A DNA stretch of 64,000 bases. Origin: an uncultured Comamonas sp. (GTDB lineage: Bacteria; Pseudomonadota; Gammaproteobacteria; Burkholderiales; Burkholderiaceae_C). Of this stretch, positions 31,720 through 38,983 are shown in pieces. The notes beneath the pieces were generated by a model. That model had not been told where the DNA came from. It worked only from the letters and a program-made list of their open reading frames with translations, and made no database searches. The translations under genes and the position numbers were made by a program. The stretch is from contig CAMZGS010000001.1 in the NCBI GenBank assembly GCA_947306475.1, forward strand, positions 248,001-312,000, written 5' to 3'. The first letter of the stretch is position 1. Every line of letters starts with the position of its first letter.

Positions 31720-32047
31720 GGTCCGGTTTCGCATGGATGAGGTGTTGAAGCAGCAGACCGAGAAAACGCTGGAGCAGATGGGGCTGTCCATGGCCAGCGT
31801 GGTGACCATGCTGGTGCGGCGCATCGTGGCTGAGGGTAAGTTGCCGTTTGAGATGTGCGCCGTCAGCACGCCCCAGGAGCTGACCCGTGCAGCAATGGCC
31901 GAAAGTCGGGCCATTCTTAGAGCATGTTATGAACTTTGCCGAATGATGGTGTGTGTTTTCGGTAGAGATTCGAGCAAGCTCAAAAAGCTTAGGTTAGTGT
32001 CAATGGAACCGGCAGCAGCCCACCTGGTTCAGACGTTTGTCTCGTGA
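31718..32047 (+). pseudogene. RelB/DinJ-type antitoxin, C-terminus disrupted
   Basis: The first ~65 residues (MVRFRMDEVLKQQTEKTLEQ, then MGLSMASVVTMLVRRIVAEG and KLPFEM) fit the ribbon-helix-helix and linker of RelB/DinJ antitoxins. After AAMAESRAIL the frame runs straight into the inverted repeat of an IS-like remnant at 31920 and continues to a stop at 32047 through sequence with no antitoxin similarity. The toxin-binding C-terminus is therefore lost or replaced. No cognate RelE/YafQ toxin gene is present on either side. The DNA-binding half could still be made. Confidence 0.7.
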
Positions 32048-32160
32048 TCACGAGCGACTGCCAGACGTGCTGGGGGGATTGCATTTCGTGGTCTTTGTCA
32101 TTCTCATGCTGCCCAACGCTATGCCTTTGATTCAGTTGGCACAAAGTTCATAACACGCTC
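31920..32160 (+). mobile_element. internally deleted IS5-family-like remnant
   Basis: The terminal inverted repeats GAGCATGTTATGAACTTTGC (left, 31920) and GCACAAAGTTCATAACACGC (right, ending 32159) bracket 241 bases. Upstream of the right end, 32043-32153 encodes RDHERLPDVLGGLHFVVFVI and LMLP to a stop inside the right repeat, which resembles the C-terminus of IS5-group DDE transposases. The rest of the transposase is gone, so this is a non-autonomous deletion derivative. No clear target-site duplication is visible. Confidence 0.6.
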
Positions 32161-32184
32161 CAGGTCGCTTGAAAAGCTAATTGC

Positions 32185-32904
32185 TCAGGGTGAATTCAAT
32201 AATGGCTCCAATTTTCTTGCCAAGTATTTTGCATAAATTCTTCTATTGTAGTGATGGTCAAATCGGTCATGATTTAACCATACTCGCTTGACAAGCCCGT
32301 CATGGCCGAGGCTTTCGTAGCGATCGTCTAAATAGGGGATTCCCTGTGATGAACAGAGCCGTGCCATCGCATCATTGAAGGCGAGTGTGAGTTCAGTACG
32401 ATTGAGCTGGCTGACTGGAATTGATTTACGTCTCGTTAAAATTTCTTTGCCTGATGAGAAGGTGTCGGGAAGAGTAGGTAGCGGAGCACTTAAAACGATG
32501 AGTTTATGATGCGCTGCTAACTCTTGAATGAAACGACTGTAATTCTTAGTAGCGCGATCCAATAAATCTTCTGGAGGCTTATTTTCACGTTCAGCCCTGA
32601 ACCAGACGTTGTAACCAGCATCAACTTCGCCAAGACAGAGTACTACTTGCTCAGCGCTTATTTCATTTAGGCCTTGTATGAAACGGGAGTATGTTTGTGT
32701 GATTGATTTTGGGTTATACAGTCCGGTTGCTGTGCCTCCGGGGACATAAATTATGTGCCAGCGAATTTGTGGTAGACGCCACATGAACCACCAGTGTTCG
32801 AATACGCGCACATGGGAATCACCCAAAACTAAAACCGTTTTTTTGGCATGGTCATCACAGTAAGTGCGCCAGCACTGAAGACCTTTTTTTAATAATCGAA
32901 CCAT
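32185..32904 (-). CDS. SGNH/GDSL-like hydrolase, AT-rich
   Basis: 239 residues with SGNH-type blocks: VLVLGDSHVRVFE (block I, nucleophile Ser in GDSH), CLGEVDAGYN in the block III position and DRFDHHYN (Asp-x-x-His) near the C-terminus. No signal peptide or membrane segment is seen, so it is probably cytosolic. Base composition is markedly more AT-rich than the surrounding genes, which points to horizontal acquisition. Related proteins occur in polysaccharide loci as acyl/acetyl esterases, but no sugar genes are nearby. Function is unassigned beyond the fold. Confidence 0.7.
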   Translation of the reverse strand: MVRLLKKGLQCWRTYCDDHAKKTVLVLGDSHVRVFEHWWFMWRLPQIRWHIIYVPGGTATGLYNPKSITQTYSRFIQGLNEISAEQVVLCLGEVDAGYNVWFRAERENKPPEDLLDRATKNYSRFIQELAAHHKLIVLSAPLPTLPDTFSSGKEILTRRKSIPVSQLNRTELTLAFNDAMARLCSSQGIPYLDDRYESLGHDGLVKRVWLNHDRFDHHYNRRIYAKYLARKLEPLLNSP

Positions 32905-33098
32905 CAGCTTTTTTTTGATATTATTTCCAGTATTTCGTTGAGATTATTGTATTAAAATAGTTCCTACAGCGAATTTATTTTCGTTGTAAAGGAAGTCAAC
33001 AGGTTGCAGAAATGTGAAAATCAAACCACTTGAATAAATGAATCAAGCGGCGTATTTGATATTTTCTTTCTGGAAGAGCTGTCTGACCTTGGCAGGTG

Positions 33099-33167
33099 TC
33101 GCAGGTGGATGACCTGACGCCACCGTTCCTTTCGTGCCTCAGGAGCGAGTTTCCTCATATCAACCAT
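33099..33167 (-). pseudogene. 5' fragment of IS630-like transposase
   Basis: Reading down from 33167, the minus strand encodes MVDMRKLAPEARKERWRQVI and HLR, which resembles the N-terminus of IS630-group transposases. The similarity then stops and no further transposase sequence is present. The surrounding stretch 32905-33233 is AT-rich (about 330 bases) and otherwise holds no gene I can support. Confidence 0.45.
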
Positions 33168-33233
33168 TTCCGGACGATTATCTGGTGGCTTGGTAAATTA
33201 TTTCAGGATGATTTATTTCCAATCAATAAACCC

Positions 33234-33899
33234 TCAGCACGGCCACGCGCCCAAACGATAGGCGCTGTCCCAGAACATCCACTCCAGGCGCGCGGCGTCG
33301 GTGTAGGCCTGGTGCATGGCAGCCAGGGTGCGCGCATCGGCCTCTTGGGCCACGGTGTCGATGGTGGCGCGTACCTCGCGCACCAGGGTGTGGAAGTCTT
33401 CCCCGGCGTAGGTGTCGATCCAGCTCTGGTAGGGGTTGTTCGGTGCGGCCTGGGCCAGGATGGCGCGGCCCACTTCGGCGTAGATCCAGAAGCACGGCAG
33501 CAGCGCGGCCAGGGCGATGGGGTAGGGCTGGCTCCAGGCCACCGATTGCAGAAAGTGGCAGTAGTGGTGGCAGACGGGCGACAGCGGCGTGCTGGCAAAT
33601 TCTTCGGCGCTGATGGCGTATTCGCGCATGAAGCCGTCGTGCAGCTGGCGCTCGACCACCACGGCCTCGTGCGCGCAGTTGGCAAACTGCACCACACCTT
33701 CGGCGTCGTGTGCCTTGGCAGCGGCGGCGGCCAGGGCGCGGCCAAAGGCCACCAGGTAGTGCGCGTCCTGAATCATGTAGTGGCGAAAAGCCGCCTGCGA
33801 CAGGGTTCCGGCGGCCAGTTCCTGGTTGAAGGGCAGGGCCAGCGTGGCGTTGAACAGGGGCAGGTTGCGCTGCCAGGCGTCGTCGGTGAAACGGGACAT
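33234..33899 (-). CDS. tenA: TenA-family aminopyrimidine aminohydrolase (thiaminase II)
   Basis: 221 all-helical residues. The catalytic set of TenA_C enzymes is recognisable: Asp45 in MIQDAHYL, the Cys in LLPCFWIYAEVG, the Tyr in SWIDTYAGEDF and the Glu in RLEWMFWDSAYR. The enzyme hydrolyses 4-amino-5-aminomethyl-2-methylpyrimidine to HMP, salvaging degraded thiamine. It belongs with the upstream cupin and deaminase genes on the same strand but is separated from them by 188 bases holding a repeat, so it may have its own promoter. No other thiamine gene is in the window. Confidence 0.92.
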   Translation of the reverse strand: MSRFTDDAWQRNLPLFNATLALPFNQELAAGTLSQAAFRHYMIQDAHYLVAFGRALAAAAAKAHDAEGVVQFANCAHEAVVVERQLHDGFMREYAISAEEFASTPLSPVCHHYCHFLQSVAWSQPYPIALAALLPCFWIYAEVGRAILAQAAPNNPYQSWIDTYAGEDFHTLVREVRATIDTVAQEADARTLAAMHQAYTDAARLEWMFWDSAYRLGAWPC

Positions 33900-33941
33900 G
33901 GGTGGACTCTCTCCAGCAAAAGATCAGAACAAACCAAGCGT

Positions 33942-34040
33942 GGCATTGTCGGCCATTCGGGGTGTGGGGCTGGAGAAGGCGTTTTTCAGATAAAAATACC
34001 GCTCAAACCCTTTATGGGCAAGCGATGACAGCTATTAAAA
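33942..34040. repeat. diverged direct repeat, copy 1 (partner at 34961-35069)
   Basis: Shared blocks with the partner, in order: GGCATTGTCGGCCA, GGGGCTGG, ATAAAAA, ACCGCT, ACCCTT, TGGG, AAGCG and CAGCTAT followed by an A-run. It lies between tenA and the cupin gene. The partner covers the pbpC start, so one copy probably arose when the cupin-deaminase block was inserted or when the region was duplicated. Confidence 0.6.
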
Positions 34041-34087
34041 GAGTTCTTTTCTGGCAGTGCTGAGGGCAGCTTTGGTCCTGCTGCGCC

Positions 34088-34429
34088 TCAGGGCTGCTCG
34101 AGGTGCAGGTGGACGGCCAGCCAGAGGGTGCCATCGGCAGTGTGCCGCACCACGTGGTGCGTACCGGCGGGCAGGAACAGGTGGTCGCCGCTGCGCAGGT
34201 GGACGGGCTGACCAGCCACTTCCAGCGTGGCTTCGCCCCGCAGCAGCAGCACCCATTCGTCCTGGGGCTGCACGTAGTCGGTGGGCTGAATGTCGGCAGA
34301 GCTGACGATGCGCTCAATCACCAGATTGCGGTGCGCCAGCAGGGTGTCGAAGCGCTCGCCCTGCGCCGGGGCGTGGGCGTCGTCAAACAGGTTGGGCATG
34401 GGTATCGCTTGAGGGACGGAGGACGTCAT
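34088..34429 (-). CDS. cupin-domain protein
   Basis: 113 residues forming one small cupin barrel: QDEWVLLLRGEATLEVAG and GDHLFLPAGTHHVVRHT are the two cupin motifs, with His/Glu metal ligands reduced in motif 1 and two His in motif 2. The start at 34429 overlaps the stop of the upstream deaminase gene (ATGA), so translation is probably coupled; a second ATG at 34399 begins closer to the fold. The ligand is unknown. Context with tenA and a cytosine-deaminase-like enzyme suggests pyrimidine or thiamine-fragment salvage. Confidence 0.8.
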   Translation of the reverse strand: MTSSVPQAIPMPNLFDDAHAPAQGERFDTLLAHRNLVIERIVSSADIQPTDYVQPQDEWVLLLRGEATLEVAGQPVHLRSGDHLFLPAGTHHVVRHTADGTLWLAVHLHLEQP

Positions 34430-34863
34430 TTGCCAATGTCTTCGCTCCACAGCTCGGGGCTTTGGCGGATGAAGGTTTGCATGAGCTCGCGGCAGGTGGC
34501 GTCGTCAACGACCTCCACTTCCACGCCGCGCGACCGGACGTAGTCTTCCGGCCCACGGAAGGTACGGTTCTCGCCAATCACCAGTTTGGGAATGCCGTAC
34601 AGCAGCAGGGCGCCGCTGCACATGTCGCAGGGGGAGAGGGTGGAATACAGCGTGGCCCGGCGGTAATCGGCGGCCTTGAGGCGTCCGGAGTTTTCCAGGC
34701 AATCCATTTCGGCGTGCAGTGTCGCGCTGCCCTTTTGCACCCGCTGGTTGTGGCCGCGCCCGACGATCTGGCCGTCGATCACCAGTATCGATCCGATGGG
34801 GATGCCCCCCTCGGCCATGCCTTGGCGTGCTTCTTCGATGGCAGCCTGCAAGAATGGGTCCAT
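34426..34863 (-). CDS. cytosine deaminase-like nucleoside/base deaminase
   Basis: 145 residues of the zinc CDA fold: TLHAEMDCLENSGRL (zinc His and catalytic Glu) and TLSPCDMCSGALLLYGIPK (two zinc Cys). The DCLENSGRL and GIPKLVIGENRTF segments are particularly close to fungal-type cytosine deaminases (Fcy1), more than to TadA or guanine deaminase. The start at MDPFLQAAIEEARQ is chosen because upstream codons are Pro-rich and unlike the fold. It is first in the deaminase-cupin pair, with tenA downstream. It probably deaminates cytosine or a related aminopyrimidine. Confidence 0.82.
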   Translation of the reverse strand: MDPFLQAAIEEARQGMAEGGIPIGSILVIDGQIVGRGHNQRVQKGSATLHAEMDCLENSGRLKAADYRRATLYSTLSPCDMCSGALLLYGIPKLVIGENRTFRGPEDYVRSRGVEVEVVDDATCRELMQTFIRQSPELWSEDIGK

Positions 34864-34960
34864 GGTTGTTTCTCCGTATTGAGGGTACTTCCGGGATGGA
34901 TGAGGGGGGATTGGGGGTGGCGGGGCCGCCGGGTTGCGCACAATCCGTGTCCGTACGTGG

Positions 34961-35069
34961 GGCATTGTCGGCCAATCCGGGGCTGGATGGTGATGGATTT
35001 CGGGAAGATGAATTTTGAATAAAAAACCGCTTGAACCCTTGCTGGGAAAGCGCTGGCAGCTATGGAAAA
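34961..35069. repeat. diverged direct repeat, copy 2, overlapping the pbpC start
   Basis: Partner of the copy at 33942-34040, with the same ordered blocks. Its right half (35017-35069) is translated as the first 18 residues of PBP1C if the TTG start is used, so a repeat sequence appears to supply the cytoplasmic leader of that protein. Confidence 0.6.
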
Positions 35070-37327
35070 CCATGTTCCTGCCGTGTCTGCTGTCCCTGCC
35101 GCTGGTGGCGCAGGCCCTGCCCAGCTACCGCGAGGTGGTGCAGGCCTATCGCCCTTCAGAGACGCTGATCCTGGCGCGCGATGGGCAGGAGCTGCAGCGT
35201 GTGCGCACCAACCCCCTGGTGCGTCAGGGGCAGTGGGTGGCGCTGGCGGACGTGTCGGCAGCGCTGCGCCTGGCGCTGCTTGCCAGCGAGGATCAGCGCT
35301 TCTACGCGCACAGCGGCGTGGACTGGCAGGCGGTGTCGGCGGCGGCCTGGGGCAATCTGTGGCACCAGAAGACGCGCGGGGCCAGCACCATCACCATGCA
35401 GCTGGCCGGTCTGCTGGATGCGGACTGGCGCATGCCCACCGGCGGGCGCAGTCTGGGGCAGAAGCTGGGCCAGGCGGTTGCAGCCACGCGTCTGGAGCGC
35501 AGCTGGCGCAAGGACGAGATTCTGGAGGCGTACCTGAATCTGGTGCCGTTTCGCGGTGAGCTGGTCGGACTGGATGCCTTGAGCCGCACGCTGTTCGGCA
35601 AGGCGCCGCACGGGCTGGATGCGCAGGAGGCGGCGATTGCCACGGCGCTGATCCGGGGGCCCAATGCCTCGGCCAGCGTGGTGGGACAGCGCGCCTGTGG
35701 GGTGTTGCAGGCGGTGACCCGTCTGCAAAAGCACCCCCAGCCCGATTGCACGGCGGTGCGCTGGCGCACCGAACAGGTGCTCAGCGCCCGCCTGTGGCCC
35801 GCCAGCGCCGGCATCGCACCGCACTGGGCGCGGCGCGTGCTGGCGCAGTGGCAGCCAACGGGACAAGGGGCCGTACCTGAACGCATCACCACCACGCTGC
35901 GTGCCGACGTGCAGCGCGTGGCACTGGAGAGCTTGCAGCGCCACCTGCTGGAGTTGCAGGGCCGCAATGTGGAGGACGGCGCGGTGCTGGTGCTGGACAA
36001 CGCCAGCGGGCAGGTGCTGGCGTGGGTCGGCTCCTCGGGGCGACTGAGTCAGGCGCAGGAGGTGGATGGCGTGCTGGCCCAGCGGCAGGCCGGTTCCACG
36101 CTGAAACCGTTCCTCTACGCCCAGGCATTGCAGCAACGGCGTTTGACGGCGGCGTCGCTGATTGAGGACTCGGCGGCGCACATCAGCACCAGCTCGGGCT
36201 TGTACATCCCGCAGAACTACGACCGGCGCTTCAAGGGCTGGGTGTCGGTGCGGGTGGCGCTGGCCTCATCGCTCAACGTACCGGCGGTGCGCACGCTGGT
36301 GATGGTGGGGCCGGAGGATTTCCATCAGCAACTGGCGCAGCTGGGGGTGCAACTGCCCCAGCCCGCAGGTTTTTACGGCTACAGCCTGGCGCTGGGCAGC
36401 AGCGAGGTGGATTTGCTGCGCCTGTCCAATGCCTTTCGGGCGCTGGCCAATGGCGGGCGGTGGCAACCGGTGGCCGCGCCGGTGCTGGCTGGGGCTGGCG
36501 GTCCAGTGGGTGAATCTGCGGTTCCCGCCGAGTCCCGGCAGGCGGTGAGCGCGCAGGCGGCGTTTATCGTGGGCGACATTCTGGCCGACCGTCTGGCGCG
36601 TGCCCCCACGTTCGGGCTGGACAGTGTGCTGGCCACACGCTTCTGGAGTGCGGTGAAGACCGGCACCAGCAAGGACATGCGCGACAACTGGGCCGTGGGC
36701 TGGTCGCAGCACTACACCGTGGGTGTGTGGGTGGGCAATGCTAGCGGCGCGGCGATGCACGCTGTCAGCGGCAGCAGTGGCGCAGCCCCGATCTGGGCCG
36801 AGGTGATGGCCTATCTGCACCGCGAGCAGCCCAGCCTGCCGCCACAGGCGCCGCCCGGGCTGGTGCGCCAGCCGGTGCGCTTTGCCGGTGTGGGGCTGGA
36901 TGCCGATCGCCAGGAGTGGTTCATCGCAGGCACTGAGCAAGCCGAGTTTGCTCTGGAAAGTGAAGCTGCTGGCGCAGGTGGGATAAAGGGAAATGCCCAA
37001 AATCCTGCAAAGAATTTTGCAGCGCGTATCGTGAGCCCCGTCTCGGGCAGCATTGTGGCGCTGGACCCGGACATTCCCCCGGCGCAGCAGCGCCTGTGGC
37101 TGCGCGCCAGTGGGGTGGGCCAGCAGCCGGTACGCTGGCGCAGTGGTGAGCTGATCCTGGGGCAGGGCGCCGAGCTGCCCTGGCTGCCTGTGCCGGGGCA
37201 GCATCTGCTGGAGCTGATCGACGCGCAGGGCCGGGTGCTGGACAGCGTGCGCCTGCAGGTGCGCGGCGCCGGGTTGCAGAGCACGCAAGGTGCGCAGAAA
37301 TCCCGTACCTCACTCGGGAAACCCTAG
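35015..37327 (+). CDS. pbpC: penicillin-binding protein 1C (bifunctional transglycosylase/transpeptidase)
   Basis: 770 residues from a TTG start, equal to E. coli PBP1C. A hydrophobic leader comes first. The GT51 domain has ASEDQRFYAHSGVDW (catalytic Glu) and RGASTITMQLA. The transpeptidase has AGSTLKPF (SxxK), a SSLN motif and KTGTSKDMRDNWAVG (KTG). The C-terminal BiPBP_C domain begins near RIVSPVSGS. The TTG has a GGAAG ribosome site; an ATG at 35072 would drop 19 residues and leave a weaker site. An AT-rich patch at about 36940-37020 separates the transpeptidase from the C-terminal domain. PBP1C normally pairs with an alpha-2-macroglobulin, which is present upstream but displaced. Confidence 0.93.
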   Translation: MNKKPLEPLLGKRWQLWKTMFLPCLLSLPLVAQALPSYREVVQAYRPSETLILARDGQELQRVRTNPLVRQGQWVALADVSAALRLALLASEDQRFYAHSGVDWQAVSAAAWGNLWHQKTRGASTITMQLAGLLDADWRMPTGGRSLGQKLGQAVAATRLERSWRKDEILEAYLNLVPFRGELVGLDALSRTLFGKAPHGLDAQEAAIATALIRGPNASASVVGQRACGVLQAVTRLQKHPQPDCTAVRWRTEQVLSARLWPASAGIAPHWARRVLAQWQPTGQGAVPERITTTLRADVQRVALESLQRHLLELQGRNVEDGAVLVLDNASGQVLAWVGSSGRLSQAQEVDGVLAQRQAGSTLKPFLYAQALQQRRLTAASLIEDSAAHISTSSGLYIPQNYDRRFKGWVSVRVALASSLNVPAVRTLVMVGPEDFHQQLAQLGVQLPQPAGFYGYSLALGSSEVDLLRLSNAFRALANGGRWQPVAAPVLAGAGGPVGESAVPAESRQAVSAQAAFIVGDILADRLARAPTFGLDSVLATRFWSAVKTGTSKDMRDNWAVGWSQHYTVGVWVGNASGAAMHAVSGSSGAAPIWAEVMAYLHREQPSLPPQAPPGLVRQPVRFAGVGLDADRQEWFIAGTEQAEFALESEAAGAGGIKGNAQNPAKNFAARIVSPVSGSIVALDPDIPPAQQRLWLRASGVGQQPVRWRSGELILGQGAELPWLPVPGQHLLELIDAQGRVLDSVRLQVRGAGLQSTQGAQKSRTSLGKP

Positions 37328-37379
37328 GCATACGAAAGAAACAATTACTTGCAATACTTGCAAGAAGAAAGGGGATCCT

Positions 37380-38867
37380 ATGCGCGGCCGGTTCTTCTTG
37401 CATCGTTTGGTGTGGTTGTCGGTGCTGGTGTCGCTGGGCATCGGTGCCCTGGTGGCGCGCGGCCTGTGGGTGGCGCGTGAGGACGTGCTGCAGAGCAATC
37501 ATGAGGTCAATGGCAGTCTGGCCCACACGCTGGCCGTGGGGCTGGAATGGGCTCTGGGCGATGTGGACCACAAGGTACAGACCATGGCCCTGATGCTGTC
37601 CTACTCCGAGCTGGGCCACGACGTGAATGTGCACGAGGTGCTGCAGCTCATCGACAGCCCGCTGCTGCTGGTCAACCCCCAGGGGCAGGAGGTGCACAGC
37701 CAGGTGCGCAACATTGCCACCCTGGACTACACACAGCGTGATTTCTATCTGGCCTTTGTGCGCGACGGCCACCAGGGCGTGTTTGTGGGCGAGCCCCAGA
37801 GCCTGCGTCCTCTGGGGCCGCCGGTGCTGCCGGTGGCGCGTGCCTGGCGGCGCATCGATGGGCGTCTTGCGGGGCTGGTGGTTGGCTCCATCCCCCTGGA
37901 ACAAATGGAGCGCTGGCTGGCCGGGCTGGCGGTGGGGCCTGCCAGCGCCATTGCGCTGGTGCGCACCGATGGGCGCGTGCTGGTACGTCTGCCGGAGGTA
38001 TCGCCCCAGTCCTCCGGGCAGGCGGCGCCGCACTTCAGCGAGGCCAGTTTGCGGCAGCTTTATGGAGGTGCCACGGGGACGTTCGAGGGCGTGGCCGGTG
38101 TCGATGGCGTGCAGCGCATGCACAACTTCCAGCAGGTGCGCCACATGCCGTTGGTGGTGGATGTGGCCCAGCCGCGTAACGAAATCCTGGCAACCTGGCG
38201 GCACTATGCGCTGGAGTTTGGTGTGTTTGCCGTGCTGCTGATCGGGGCCAACACGGGGCTGGTCTTTCTGTTCGTGCGCGAGCTCAAGCGCCGCCGCCAG
38301 GTGCAGGCGGCACTGCTGCATGAGAAGGAGCGCATGCAGGCCATGGCCCAGCAGGATGCGCTGACCGGTCTGTCCAACCGCCTGCACCTGCAGGAGTGCG
38401 CCGAACAGGTGCTGCGCCAGGCGCAGTCGCGGCATGTGGCGCTGTTGTATCTGGATCTGGATGGCTTCAAGCAGGTCAACGACACCCTGGGACATGAGGC
38501 GGGCGACTACGTGCTGTGCCACTTCGCCCGGCAACTGCGCCAGGTGGCACGCCTGCGCGATACCGTGTGCCGCCTGGGCGGCGACGAGTTCGTGCTGCTG
38601 CTGCCCGAGTTCGACCCGCAGGGCCTGACCGCGCTGGCCGAGCGCGTGCTGCACGCCTGTTCCGAGCCCTGCTGGTGGCAGGGGCAGAACCTGCAGGAGA
38701 GGCTGGGCGTCAGCGGCGGCGTGGCCATGAGCCCGCAGCACGGCAACCATTTTGCGCAGCTGCTGCGCCAGGCCGATGCGGCCATGTACCGCGCCAAGCA
38801 GGGCGGGCGCGGGCGCATCTGCATCTGCTGGTCCGAGGGTGAGTGCCAGGTGCTGGCGCAGCTCTAG
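37380..38867 (+). CDS. membrane diguanylate cyclase with periplasmic sensor
   Basis: 495 residues. TM1 is at about 10-28, a periplasmic Cache-like sensor covers 30-275 (SPLLLVNPQGQEVHSQVRN, YTQRDFYLAFVRDG) and TM2 is at about 278-302. The GGDEF domain has an intact active site (RLGGDEFVLLL) and an RxxD inhibitory site (RLRD) five residues before it, so it should make cyclic di-GMP under product control. The start has an AAGGGG ribosome site. It follows pbpC by 52 bases and may be co-transcribed. The sensed ligand is unknown. Confidence 0.93.
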   Translation: MRGRFFLHRLVWLSVLVSLGIGALVARGLWVAREDVLQSNHEVNGSLAHTLAVGLEWALGDVDHKVQTMALMLSYSELGHDVNVHEVLQLIDSPLLLVNPQGQEVHSQVRNIATLDYTQRDFYLAFVRDGHQGVFVGEPQSLRPLGPPVLPVARAWRRIDGRLAGLVVGSIPLEQMERWLAGLAVGPASAIALVRTDGRVLVRLPEVSPQSSGQAAPHFSEASLRQLYGGATGTFEGVAGVDGVQRMHNFQQVRHMPLVVDVAQPRNEILATWRHYALEFGVFAVLLIGANTGLVFLFVRELKRRRQVQAALLHEKERMQAMAQQDALTGLSNRLHLQECAEQVLRQAQSRHVALLYLDLDGFKQVNDTLGHEAGDYVLCHFARQLRQVARLRDTVCRLGGDEFVLLLPEFDPQGLTALAERVLHACSEPCWWQGQNLQERLGVSGGVAMSPQHGNHFAQLLRQADAAMYRAKQGGRGRICICWSEGECQVLAQL

Positions 38868-38983
38868 GACCAACCCGGGGCTGCACAAATTTCAAGCCCG
38901 GGAAAAAAACCATCACACCGCTGCGCAGCCGCCGCACTACCATCGCCCGCACTGCAACTATTGCCCAGAACAAAGGAAGTGCC

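Noticed and set aside
33096-34028. Plus-strand frame of 310 codons overlapping tenA
   Set aside because: TenA on the other strand has all the catalytic residues; the plus frame has no recognisable domain.
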